Of a stretch of 64,000 nt of DNA, positions 12,783-24,700 are shown piece after piece. The notes beneath the pieces are model-generated. The model was not told the origin of the DNA. It ran no database searches and worked only from the letters and a program-made list of their open reading frames with translations. Both the position numbers and the translations under genes were made by a program. Location of the stretch: the NCBI GenBank assembly GCA_030704615.1, contig CM060731.1:5270001-5334000 (forward strand), in the 5' to 3' direction. Within the stretch, counting starts at the first letter, position 1. Each line of letters begins with the position of its first letter. The stretch comes from Takakia lepidozioides (lineage: Eukaryota; Streptophyta; Takakiopsida; Takakiales; Takakiaceae).

Positions 12783-14096
12783 AGCCCAAATGTCTCATGT
12801 ACATTGATCTGCAATGTGTTGTTAACCTACAAAAGGAAGTGTTGCAACCAGAGCACATAACTTAGTAACTCAGGGTGTCTGCAGTGGCATCAATTGAAAT
12901 ACCAAACTTTGTAGGTGGCAATGCCAAACCATTTCACATAATATATGCAGCTGGAAATTGCATCATGTGGTGTTGGGGCTGATGACAGCCCTTAATCATT
13001 CAGCAAGCCTCAACTTGATGACCATGATTAATTGTGCCGTTCCTCCTTGGGCAACATCAGTTGCTCACTAGCCACTCAATAATAAATCAAAAGTATCATA
13101 GTTGAGAACAACATGCCTATTGGTCATCTTTGTACAATGCAGAGAGGAGTTGACAGAAAAGCCAGAGAGACTTCTGATGGGCCCTCAGCAATGCTTCCCA
13201 CTGCAGGAATCAAGGTAGACTCTTACATGACAGAAGAGAGAAACTTGTGAGATTTACTACCTCGATACTGGATTCCCTTCTCAGGCCTTTTGCTTGTGGT
13301 TACAGTACTTTACCAGTTTGTGATCTACTAACATAATTCATCAGCATGACCCTTTGTGGCAATCATATGGAGGTCCTGGCCATGGAATTCATGCGAAATC
13401 GCTCGGCGAGAAAATTGCATAAGCATGTTTACACAATGGTCCATAAAACATGGATTCATACTGTCTCATTAATCAATAGTCATTAGTACATGCCAGGAGA
13501 TCTCGAACTTTATCTCTGTCACCCTTCAGGACAACCTGCTTCTAACTTAGACTCGGTCTATCATAACCAAACCCAAAGTCCATGTTTACTACACAATTCA
13601 TGACCAAAGGTTGGCCCCAAGCAACGGAGTCCTTGCAGATTCTCCGGACTACCTCATTCCACAACAAACTTGCAGTAAGTCCACCAAGGGAAAAAATCAC
13701 CTTTTCGACAACCAGAGGCGGTGAACAGGTCCAATATATATAAGCAGGTCCAATATTACAGCTTCATTCAAGAAAAGCGCTCAGAGGTCATGCCTTTAAG
13801 GCTTGAAGTGTGTCTCTTGCATACATGTTGTCCTCCACTGAAGCCTTCAGAGTATAAGATAGCCAGTTGAGCTCACCCTCCATGGCTTCCTTTGAGCCTT
13901 GAAGTCTGTAGCCTTTTCGTTATAAGATGACTGCGAACAGATTGAAATGGCTGGCTGTTAAGGTCTATTGCCGCCTTACTAGGCCCCTCCTCGGCCCTCA
14001 AGTTAGGATGGTGAACCGCTGGTAGAGTAGAAGCTGCAAGAAGCTGCAGAGTAGTGCACAATCAGGAGTGCACTATGATATCTATCTTTCCACCGC
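12783..14096. other. no supported gene
   Basis: No coding, RNA or repeat structure that I can defend is visible. Open frames are short and lack protein-like composition. Confidence 0.3.
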
Positions 14097-14102
14097 ATGC
14101 AG

Positions 14103-14393
14103 GGACGCCGTGTTGGGGGAGCGCTGTGCGTGTTTGGCAGGGACGACGTGCTGGGGAGCACCATGTTTGTAATGTTGGGGGAGCGTCGTGTTTGGCAGGG
14201 ACGACGTGTTGGCGGAGGAGCGCCGTGTGGCTTGGCAGGGACGACTTGGCAGGGACGACGTGTTGGGGAGGAGCACCGTGTTTGGCTTGGCAGGGACGAC
14301 GTGTTGGCGGAGGAGCGCCGTGTTTGGCTTGGCAGGGACGACGTGTTGGGGGAGGAGCGCCGTGTTTGGCTTGGCAAGGACGACGTGTCTGGC
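14103..14393. repeat. 42-bp minisatellite, about six to seven units
   Basis: Units beginning GACGACGTGTTGG and ending TTTGGCTTGGCAGG repeat with a period of 42 bases. The best units are between about 14,200 and 14,393; earlier ones have deletions. Because 42 is divisible by three, both strands stay open and give a 14-residue peptide repeat (minus: QTRRSSPNTSSLP-like), but this is a consequence of the period rather than evidence of a gene. GC content is well above that of the surroundings. Confidence 0.85.
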
Positions 14394-16608
14394 AGCTGTT
14401 CTTTTTACTTACAGGTTTCCATTGTGCCCAACTTTCCTCATAAGTCATCTCCTACCACCTCTCCGATCATCCTATCACAGTCTGTAATGGACCTAGGCTT
14501 GCTGTGATGTCTACTATAATAGTCCACAGATGCGGTTTGTGCTGCGGTGTCGTCCTCTTCATTGTCTGGTCCTCTGCTGCATGTCTGTCACATGTGTGCA
14601 CAGACATGTGTAAGTTTTTTCGTCTTAAGGATGAGGGGAAAATTCATAAACTATTTCCCACAAAGCAACATTGGAGGAGAGTCTAGAGTCGAACAAGGTA
14701 CCATGTGCAGTGCGAGACCACCATGCAAACTCCGCACGCCAAAAAGGGGTGGGAACTCTGTACGGATGCTGCAATCCGAACTGTCTCTCAACAACGATCA
14801 GGCGTTGTTTTGCTCCTTTGGGGGAACTCAGCACAAGAGAAAACCAGGTGACAGTCTTTTCTGAACTTCCATTGTGTGTTCTCTTCCCTCCATTTCACTG
14901 ATGCTCTCTTTAAACATGAGGACCAAGGAAGTTCTTGAAAAGATTACTCACATGGTGGTGCTAAAATGGAATCTCATAGGATGTGAGTGTGGGAATCTGT
15001 GATGCAGATTAATCAATGCCAAGGTGCACCATGTTCTAAATGAGCACATCCATCTGGCCTCTCTGCCCACAGAGGAGTTTTTGGTTGCAGGTACAAGTCT
15101 CAGTGCCATGCATGACTTATCGTTCTTGGTCCCTGTGGCATGGAATACAAGTCTTAGTATTTCCACATACATACAACTTGCCACATTTTTGCATGAATGT
15201 GCTCTCTTATGTTCTTGTGATCGTGGGGATGTGTAACAGGCATTCTTTTCGGACTAATCAACTTCTAGAGAAGGATGGTCAACTTCCTATTGACTGGTGC
15301 AACTATGGCACTGGGCGTGGCAACAGCCAGGATGCACGACAGTTTGTCCATAAAATCTGGCCTTCCACAAGTACCACATTCATCATGAAAACCCTGAGAT
15401 TCCCATTTAGCTTGCATGGGGTGCGCCTTAAGAAGGTCTTTATAAGCTTTCTTGGTGGTGTAAGTGAGGAACGGGTGTGGAGACCTTATTGAGAAGGCGC
15501 ACGACCATACCATTCATTGGGATCAAGCTGGAGTTCAGCTAAGGGTCTACCAGAGATCCATACAAATGGTTGAGAGCCAAGTCATAGTGGACATGCTAGG
15601 AGGTGGCTGGGGATCCATTTCTTTAGAGAGGGTTGACCAGCAGCAGATGCAAACTGGTGTGAGAGAGAGGGGAGAGAGTGTTTGGGGCTGAGTACAACAA
15701 ATGCTGAGTACCATGGCGATTGTGTCTATGAGGGAAGGGAAGGCTGTTAGGTGATGGCTGTCAGCATGTTGAACGAATAAGATGGTGCTCAAGCTAATTG
15801 TTTAAAATGCAGAGGGCCCAGAAGTTGCGTGTGGGCTGGATAGGTCCCACTTACAGGGTATGAAGCCAAAGCGGAGGGATTGATGCCAAGATTTTGTCAT
15901 AGCCTTACTTTGCTCTAACGTTCCCTACTAATATTGTAGGACTGATTCCTGAAAGAGAGTCCTGACCAGATATTGCAAATTTGGCTGAATCCCATTTTGT
16001 CCCAGAAAAGACCAGCGTTTAGCGCGGCTGGGGTCTGCGAAGGTGAGCTGGGTTTTGAGAAAGAGGTGTTGTCTCAAGGTTTCATAGTATACAGACTCTG
16101 TTTTCTTCGTTTTCAAAATATTCATATGTAGATTTCATATAACAACCCTATGGCATGGAAGACACCAACAAAGTGCTGATAGACGTGACTCACAAACCAA
16201 AAATGTTCAGGGGAAGAACAACCTCTCCAATATTATCTCCAATTCCCCCTAAAGAAACAAAGGGGCATATGTCATCAAGGGACGCGACGACGGGAGCACG
16301 AATGATCTCCCGTCGTCGTCCTTGTCGTCATAAGCAGCTTCAACATTTGTCCATCTGTGGGCAAATGCTTGCGCTCTATTCTTCTACTGGTAGAAGCCTC
16401 ATGATTTGGGGAAGTGACAAGCAAGTCTGAAAGGCACCCCCATGTACTTGAACCATAACAGTTAATCAATAATAGTATCTCAGGGCGACAGACATAATAA
16501 CTCTATTTGAGGACAGGTTGCTTATTTTGCTGTTACTTCCTGGCCCTTAAACTTCTAAGCGGGTCTTAGTGAGTCCATTGTGGTGTCACTGAGGAGAGGA
16601 GGAACTGG
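14394..16608. other. no supported gene
   Basis: Nothing convincing is seen. A minus-strand frame near 15,513-15,265 (phrases HPFLTYTTKKAYKDLLKAHP and CGTCGRPDFMDKL) has protein-like composition but no family I recognise and no splice context. It could be an old coding fragment. Confidence 0.2.
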
Positions 16609-17130
16609 TAATTACCAGTGTTGGACTGGTATATAGGTGAAGGACTGGTATAAAGTACTGGTATATGCACTGGTATTAGATACTAGACCAAGTCTGGTAT
16701 CGTTTGGGAGAATACTTGGTCATGTACCAGACCAGGCTGGTATCAGTTTTTTCATACCAGCCACAATACCAGTACTCCCCCGCAGTCTACCTCATTTACC
16801 CCGGTATGTGTACCATATTAATTTATGTGTACATTTGCCTATACATTTGTATTTATGTATATTTACTTCTGAAGCCATCTTTGAATTACAAGTTTATCAA
16901 ATAGCAAATATCAAGTGAAAATAAATACAATACACATAAAGGATGATACCAGAGTTGATACCTCATACCAGCTGGTATTGTGGTCATGATACTCATACTC
17001 ATACCAGTATTTGGACAAATATACATCCACCATTATATAGACCAGACTGATGAAAACTTTGTGATACGCCTGGTACCAGGACCCGACTGGTATGTAAAAA
17101 TCTTGATACCAGTCCATCACTGGTAATTAC
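16609..17130. mobile_element. MITE-like inverted-repeat element packed with ACTGGTAT motifs
   Basis: The left end reads TAATTACCAGTG followed by TTGGACTGGTAT. The reverse complement of the right end reads TAATTACCAGTG followed by ATGGACTGGTAT, so the termini are inverted repeats of about 24 bases with one mismatch. Between them, ACTGGTAT or its complement ATACCAGT recurs about 15-20 times. There is no coding capacity. An AATT on both sides could be a 4-base duplication, but it lies inside a palindrome (GGTAATTACC), so the exact ends and superfamily stay open. Confidence 0.6.
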
Positions 17131-19663
17131 TTATTAGCATTGTGGACCCTAACAGAAGGATGCTCCGCTTCTCCACTTCCCACACGTGTAGGCTTGACCA
17201 AGGCCCACCCCATGGCAAGCCCCGCTATTGGCTGCTCCCACACACTCTCTGTTGTGGACCTTCATAACCCCCGCCAAAACTTGGAACCCTTACTTTCATT
17301 GTGGGTTGGATGATAAGGAGTCGATGATTGGACGGACGGAAAGCACTGGGCAAAGTTGACATATAACTTGGTAGTCCCAATTACTTTCTGCATCGCGCGT
17401 CCTCTTTCTTGCCCCGCCACACTGGAGATCGCTCATAACTTCTTCTCAATCGGACATCCCTCGCGTCCCTTCTCGCAATGGACATCCTGGCCCTCTCTTG
17501 CCACCCCTTCTGTTTCTTGTTTCTGTTTCTATCCTCTGTTGCCATTTACATTCATCAATTCTCTGGCAAAAAGGAGCCCCTGGGACAAATCTGGTAAGTT
17601 CCAAACAGATGACGCATTGACATCAGTGGTAATGTCGGCAGATATTTGAAAGAAGCTTCCTATTTCATCTCCATTTCCTTCGAGACTCTCGAATCAATGC
17701 ATTTCCACATCGGTGGGCCGTAAATTTATAATTTATTCGTTCTCGATAGTCATGCCCCGTAGATCTCTGTTCCGCCAATCCCCGAAACAATTGTATTATT
17801 AATTATTACAAAAGTAGTATTTCTGTACAAGAGTCCCAAAAAGTAGACAGGTCTATGTAAGTGCAGTTCTCAGTAGGTCGATGTGATGCATTCTTGGAGG
17901 TTGGAGACCGATTTATCATATGATATGGAGATCGCATCTACGTTCAAGCTAGACCACCAGTTGAACGATGTATAGTGTAATGTTGTTATGTAAACATTCC
18001 CCTGGTCCCGTCAGGATAGCAGCTACGATGCGTGCAAAACTGAACAAGAAGAAGCCGGCATCAATTGACATCGACAACATATGGTACTACCGTCACTTGC
18101 AGGGCGCAGGCCTGTTGCTCTCAAATTTCTAGATTAATTTTATGACCAGTCCACCGTGGAAGAAAACTTTCAAGAAGTCTCATCATTCTAGATAGTACCG
18201 GCCCTGAACGACCATTGTTTCTCTTTGATATGCACTATCTACACTGAGCTCTGAGCTCTGTTAGTTTCCGAGAGCGGAAGTCCTCCACATATACTATAGA
18301 ACAAATAATAATATGTACACCAGGTTATTCTTGAATTGTGCGGTCAGCCAATAAATTATTTGCTGTGTACATAAGCCTCATTGATTCTTGTCTAATAATC
18401 ATCAAGGATATCCCGGTCGTTTAGAAAGTTCTCGCTCTATCTTTAACAGTGCTGAATCGAACTTTAGTATGTAGAATGCCGGGCTCAATTGGTCTGTGCA
18501 AGATAATTCCAAGTTGAGAATCAAGTGCGCGCAGCCCGAGCGAGCTAGATATCATTCAAGCCTTTGAAAGCACCGAAATTTTGTGGGATGCTTGCAGCAA
18601 TCTGAAGATCATCCACCCTCATGTTCTCGCACTGCGACTTTCAGGCATTCTCACTGGTATTAAATTGTGGATCCAAGTTCGAGTTTATGCATCCTTCTCA
18701 TTCATATGAAAACTGAAATGTCCTTAAGACCGAGATCATGAATATTAGGTTTGTCACAATTTGTAAGGAGTAATGCATACCAGCAAAAATATTCTGCAGA
18801 GGCCTTAAGTACATATTTTGCAGGTCTGCTTACAAGAAACAAGAAACGGGATATGCTGTGTGTAAATTACTAATTATTCGAGATCCGGATATAATGCAGA
18901 TCAAACAAAGAATACTAGCATTTCTGGCACATCTCCCTCGCATGGACAGGTGTTGTTTCAGGAGGAGTAGTGTATGTTTATCAGCGCAACTTGGTGGCCT
19001 TCCAAGCTATATGGTAAGGCCTTTAAGCTGCTCCTCGGTTGCTCAGATGCCGATGACGTTCATTCTCATCCACGGATACATCACGTAGATTAATTCACGC
19101 TAGAACTTTACCTTGCAGTTCACTGCCAAAACAAAGTCTTTGTGCATACGTAACCTCCTCGATACTTTATGATCAATCTATCTCGATGGCAAGCTCGATT
19201 TGATCGCTAATTTTGACTATTGTTGTTGCACGTCTCCAGTTGATCGACCAGGAGAAACGGCAGGGTGAGGAACTGAAGCACGCCAAAATGCTGGCGGGAG
19301 GTAGATAGATGCCTGAGCTCGGAGGATGGGTCAATGTCATGGCTGTGTTCCGTGGAACCGGGGCGTCCTGGGCAACCGGGACGTCAAAGCCTGACTACAT
19401 CTACATCGTCCAAGAGCCAGATGGAAAAAAAAACAGATAGGATAGAGGGGCCTGGCCTGTGCTCTATTTGCCTTCTGCAAAGGAGGGGGATGGAGCAGGT
19501 TAGAACCCGGCCTCCACTACTGACTGTCATAGTAACAGGCAGTCTCGCCGAGCGGGAGGTGTACTCTTCCCGTGATGACGCACAATGTACCCGTACATTG
19601 AACTGACAACGAAATTCAATTTTCAAATTTTCATGTCAGATTCAAATTGAAAATTGAAATGAA
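17131..19663. other. no supported gene
   Basis: Only short protein-like phrases occur on plus (for example KLNKKKPASIDIDNIWYYRHL near 18,034-18,096 and SELDIIQAFESTEILWDAC near 18,540-18,595), without a continuous frame or recognisable family. They may be exons of an unidentified or decayed gene. Confidence 0.2.
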
Positions 19664-19672
19664 TTTGAATTG
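19664..19672. repeat. 9-bp target-site duplication, left copy
   Basis: TTTGAATTG directly abuts the left terminal inverted repeat and is repeated exactly at 32,243-32,251. A 9-bp duplication is the usual Mutator-type signature. The flanks are AT-rich and themselves repetitive, so chance identity is possible. Confidence 0.65.
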
Positions 19673-20051
19673 GCCTCTCATTTTAAGATAATAGGGTCTT
19701 CAATGGGCACGTGCGTGGCCGGTGGGCCCCGCGCACGGACGCCCTGCTCCCCAGCACCCAGCCCCGCCGCTGCGCGCGGTCGCCTAGCCGCGAGCGCGGC
19801 TGCAGCAACCGCGCCCGCGCCCCCGTCCGCCGCGCGGGCAGTCCCCCGCCCATGAGTCCGCTGCCCTCCAGTCCGCCAGTCCGCTGCTGGCCAGTCCGCT
19901 GCCCCAACAGTCTGCCAGTCCGCGAGTCCGCTGCTGGCGAGTCCGCTGCCCAGCAGTCTGTCAATCCGCCAGTCTGCCCGCCAGTCCGCTGGCCAGTCCC
20001 CTGCCATCCAATCCGATGACAGCGCAGGATCGCCACCGTCCATTCCCATAA
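19673..20051 (+). repeat. left terminal inverted repeat of the giant MULE
   Basis: It pairs with 31,915-32,242. The outer part is TTAAGATAATAGGGTCTTCA then a GC-rich block with GTGGCCGGTGGGCCCC. The inner part is a run of AGTCCGCTG-type motifs and ends at the block ATCGCCACCGTCCATTCCCA. The left copy is about 50 bases longer because it has more motif units. The strong GC bias creates Ala/Pro-rich open frames that are not genes. Confidence 0.9.
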
Positions 20052-21730
20052 TCCATCCGAGCCCTCCATTTTTAGGGCTGCGAAAATGGCAATGATCTTC
20101 CCACCAAATCCCGGCCGCTCTCTATTGACAGCTGTTTGTTGTCCGATGTTGCGGTAGGCGTTTCCATGCACGCGATTGTTCCTCTTTTGCGCGCGATGTT
20201 CATGATGATGATGAAGCGTGTGCTTGAACATGAGAGGACTGTCTGGGCACTACAGCCACCATCGTGCATATGCTTCCACTATTTTTGCCTTCTTGTTGTG
20301 CTTTCGGGAACCTTCGTTTTATGGTTTGGTTCTATGTCATAAATATGGAAAATGCGGACATCTGTCGTCAATAACGTCCTCTGCTTGTGATCCGTCATGA
20401 TACGTTTAGCCCCTTCGTACTACATCCCTCATGAGAGCCTTCACAAGTTTAGTTCGTTAAAGGAACCCATGGGTAACATGGGCGCGAAAATGGTGGAAGC
20501 GTATGCACATGGGGGCGTGTATTGCAGATTTCGTATCGGACGATGGGACTGTTTATGTGACCAAGTATAGCGGCTTGCATCCGTCGTGCATAAGTTGTGG
20601 AAAAGGGTGGAGAATTTGAAGAAACCCAGCTTTGTGATGGATCCACATGGTATTATATAAGGGATGGCAGCACAAAAAAGCAATTCGAGTCGTCACGGAA
20701 TACCATCCAGTCGTAAGGTCCTCAAACATCCACACGCACCTGCTGAATGCAGATGTCTGAGCCACGACTGGAGATGTCTGAGACAATTGCATCTGCAAAT
20801 GCGCGTGGATGTTTGAGGTCCGTTGTGTTGCGAGTCTGTTCATAGTGGGTCCGCTGGCCGTCAGTGCTCCGGATATTCCCCTTATCGCGTGCATAACAGT
20901 CAGTTTGGAGACGGTCTGTTGGAAGTCCGTCTGTTGGGATAGCAGTCTGTTGCACTTGTGAATTTGTCAGTCTGTTGTGTCGGAAGTCTGTTGCACTAAG
21001 TCTGTTTGACTTCTTATTCTCCCTCCGGTCAGTCTTTTGGCTTGTTCTCCCGCCAGTCTGGCGAAACGTCCGTCTGCTGGACAGTTCTCCTCTATGGATA
21101 TCAGTCTGTTGGACTGTGCATGCATCAGTCTGTTGTGCCGCGAGTCTGTTCGCAATGGGTGTGTTCGACTTTCCTGTTCTCCCCTTACTCTCTTTTGTCT
21201 TCATTCCGCTGGCAGGGAAGTGCCTCCAATATGAAGCCGCTTCGCCTCAGCAAAGCGAATAATCCGCTGGACTGGCGGTCCGGTGGACTCTCGGCCCGAT
21301 GGGAAATGAGTCTGCTGCACTTGCGAGGAGCGTGGATGAATTTAATACGATCCGTTCGTTCGGTGGACGTATTCAATGCGATGACGGCGGATAGTTGGCG
21401 CCTGTGAAATCGCGCCACGTTGGCAGTGCCATGCCCGCTTTCCCCCTTCTACTTCTACTTTCTCCATTCTCTTCGCGCAGTTTTGCACTGCTTTGTTTTC
21501 CTCTTTGCGTTTCCATCACCGTAACGAAAGACGACCGTTCTTCCCCAGGTGTGGAGAGTCGCGGTGAGCCGCGAAGCGTCGTTCATCGGCTCGGTGAGGT
21601 TCTCACTTGTTGCGGTGTTTCCATTCCATTCTGTGTCCTCTTCTTCTAGCTTAGGGTGAGTCTTTTCATAGGACTTCTATCTGTCGCTCTGTCGCTCATT
21701 GTCCTTGCACCTTCGTTTCATTCTGAAACG
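20052..21730 (+). other. leader of the giant MULE with AGTCTGTTG motif array and a long hairpin
   Basis: This non-coding stretch precedes the protease gene. From about 20,820 to 21,320 it holds a dense set of AGTCTGTTG / AGTCCGCTG motifs on the plus strand. At 20,719-20,760 and 20,785-20,823 two arms starting CCTCAAACATCCAC and ending GTGGATGTTTGAGG form an imperfect hairpin of about 40 base pairs. No promoter could be assigned with confidence. Confidence 0.5.
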
Positions 21731-24700
21731 ATGGAGGATGCTTGTGAAAAAGGTGGAGCGGACTGGTTGGATTTTGTGCACCAAACCAGACTGAAGAAGG
21801 AGCGAAGGTACTGGTACTCACCAGACGAGTTTGATCATAAAATAGTGGAAGCATTTGTAGACCTCCGCACCCGGAAGCCCAAAAACTCGAATTGGCAGAA
21901 GGACAAGCTCTTCTGTCCCTTCTGTGAAGAGGTAATCAAGGACAAAATCCAACTAAATCGGCATTGTGTTGACACGGGTTGCAAGGAGACTGTTGCAATG
22001 ATTCCACGGGATTTCAAGCCTTGGCCGATACTGAAAGAAATGTCGATTGTCAAAGAGGCCACAATGCGCTTGCGCGGATCAGTGCTTGACCCCCGCACTT
22101 TGGAATTAGACGAAGTGCGCGCACGGTATAGCGTCCATGTGGTGGCCCGTCAATGGAGGATTTGCAAGTGCAGGGAACGCTGGACGCTCCCAGAAAACGT
22201 AAACTGAGTGATGGGGCCCAAAAAAAAAAGAGGCAAAAAAAGGAGAAGACTGCAAGGTCTACTCGTGAGGCAAAGGCAAAATCCACGCAACAGACTGAAC
22301 CCCGTCCTGGGCGGCAGACCCACACCATCAGTACTGATACTGAAAGTGAATCTGCTCAGGGCCTGGAAGGGGTGACAAGTCCAGTGGACATTGACTTGCC
22401 TAACCAAACTCGGCAGCAGACTCACACAAATATCGCGATCCATGCCATCGGCTTAGGGTCAAAACCAAAAACTCAACAGAGCACTGAAGGGCCAGTCTGC
22501 CCTGGCACATTGCGCCTCGTTGACTTTGGGCTTTTCCCACCAGAGTGCCCACCAATTGGGGATCCAGACTTCTTCCGTTATTTCTACAGAGTTGCCCAGT
22601 CAGGTCTGCTACGCACATTAATCCGACAGGCGGAACAGAACTGGTTGAACAGCTTTGAAGATGAAGATGACGATGATGAAGTAGAGGAGGTAATGGTCAG
22701 TCTGACCGCCCAGTCTGTTCTCTGTGCTGTTTGAGTCCATCATCAGGGTCACGTTGCCTATTCAGTCTGGTCAGTCCCCTGCATTCTCTCCTCAGTCCGC
22801 TGGCTCAGTACGCTCGTCAGTTAGTCTGTTTTATATCGTTGCATTACTTACTGAGTCCGTTTGTCAGTCCGCTGGTCCAGTCCACTGGTATAGTCTACTA
22901 GTTGCCTCCACCCTACGTACGCACGTTACAGTCAGCTGGTCTGTGAGTCCAGTCCGCTGCATGAGGTGAATATAGAGTCCATGTCCATGTTCCTGACGTC
23001 GAAGTTCTCTGCCGTGTACCAGGATGAACGTGTTTCTATTCGTAGGGCCATTCAGGCTTGGCGGAAACCTAGCAATGATGCTCCTTTACAAGCGACTGCA
23101 GTGCGTGCGGAAGTGGACCGCGTTAGATATTATTGAAGTATCATGGATCATCTGCTGCTATAGCGGCATTACATATTGAAGACGCGTCGGGGGGAAATGC
23201 GTCTAGGACAGCCGAGTTTGCCATCCAGCAGACTCCCATTCAGCAGGCCGTCATCCAGCAGACTCCCGTTCAGTAGCCTGTCATCCAGCAGACTCCAAGA
23301 GAGCAGACTCCCAATGAGCAGCCTGTCATCCTGCAGACTCCTCTCCAGGAGCCCATCATGCAGCCCATGCCGATGGGAAGTCCTATCATCCAACAGACTG
23401 CGGACCAGCAGACTGCCTTTCTCTCACATAACACGGCGCTTTTTGCAGTTTGGCGATCGCCATCACCGGAAATTCGCCCCGGAGATAAAGACCTCACACT
23501 TCCCCGGCTTAGGGTGGGAGAAATTAATCCCCATTTGGATTGGCATAATGAGCTCCACCGGATCGTTGCGGACCGCCGGTGGTCATTTGTACCCTTTCAT
23601 TATTCCATGGAGTTTTCTATTGAGGAAGCCAACCATGTTCTAGAAGCCGCCTCTGCTGTTGCCATTGAAGCCACAAGCGACCAAAATGCGTCGCCTCTAC
23701 TTGTGCAGCTGATTCTCATGGATGACCCACGGCCTGAAGACCTCAGACATATGCCTATGGCACATCCAATTTTTGGGATGCGAAGAAAGCACTTGTTCGG
23801 ATTGACTGAGGAGGACTTTGAGCGCATGGCAGCTTCCTTCCTACAACACAAATGGATGCAATTTGGCAATTTCCGCTCATACAACAAGTTGATGAAGGAT
23901 CTGCATAGTTTGAGGATGGACTTACTCCATGGAACAGACCATTCACAGAAGTTTGTGGTGGATGAGGCATTGCACTGGTTTGCATTGGTGATGGAGCGAG
24001 CAATATTCGACATTGTTTTGCAGAATCCCAATGTTTTCAAAATCCTGTGGTGTGGGATCCCAACTGAAGACCGCATCGGCGCCATTGCTCATCTCGATGG
24101 AGCATGCATGTGCCGGCAAATCAAGGACATTGGCCTCGTCGGAAATCTCTTGGAAGGTAAAATGTTATTGGTAACTTTCATGTTTCAGCTCAATTTCTTT
24201 TGCCAACTTTTTTACAAGTTCACATTTGCATAAACATGGGTTGCAGGGCGAGTTGATCTGGGAGACAAGCAAGTGCAGGTTGCTTTCGACTCTTTTGCCA
24301 GAGGTGCAAGGGACCTTGTTCTGGCTTTACAAGGAGTTCGGGAGACTGTCCAGCAAACTGGCCACAAGAATGTCGAACAACATATTCCCCACGACACATG
24401 TGGGCAGACTGCCCAAGTGCTGGAGACCGAGCATGTGCACCAGACCGTCCCGGGTAATAGGCCGGATCACTCCCAGCAGACTGCCCCGCACACACATACT
24501 CAGTATGTGCAAACAGTACTGAGCGGGCAGCGAACTTTGCAGACTTTGCAGCAGACCGGAGAACAGACCGGCCAACAGACTGCCCCTCAGCCGACTGTAC
24601 AGCAGACCAGTGAACATGGCCACCAGACTGCCCCTCAGCAAACTGTACAGCAGACCGTGCAGCATACCGACAAATCCAGCCAGCAGATTGCCCCTCAGTA

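Noticed and set aside
19670-20049. Ala/Pro-rich open frames on both strands
   Set aside because: They coincide with the GC-rich terminal inverted repeat of the giant MULE and recur at 31,880-32,237; composition follows from base bias.
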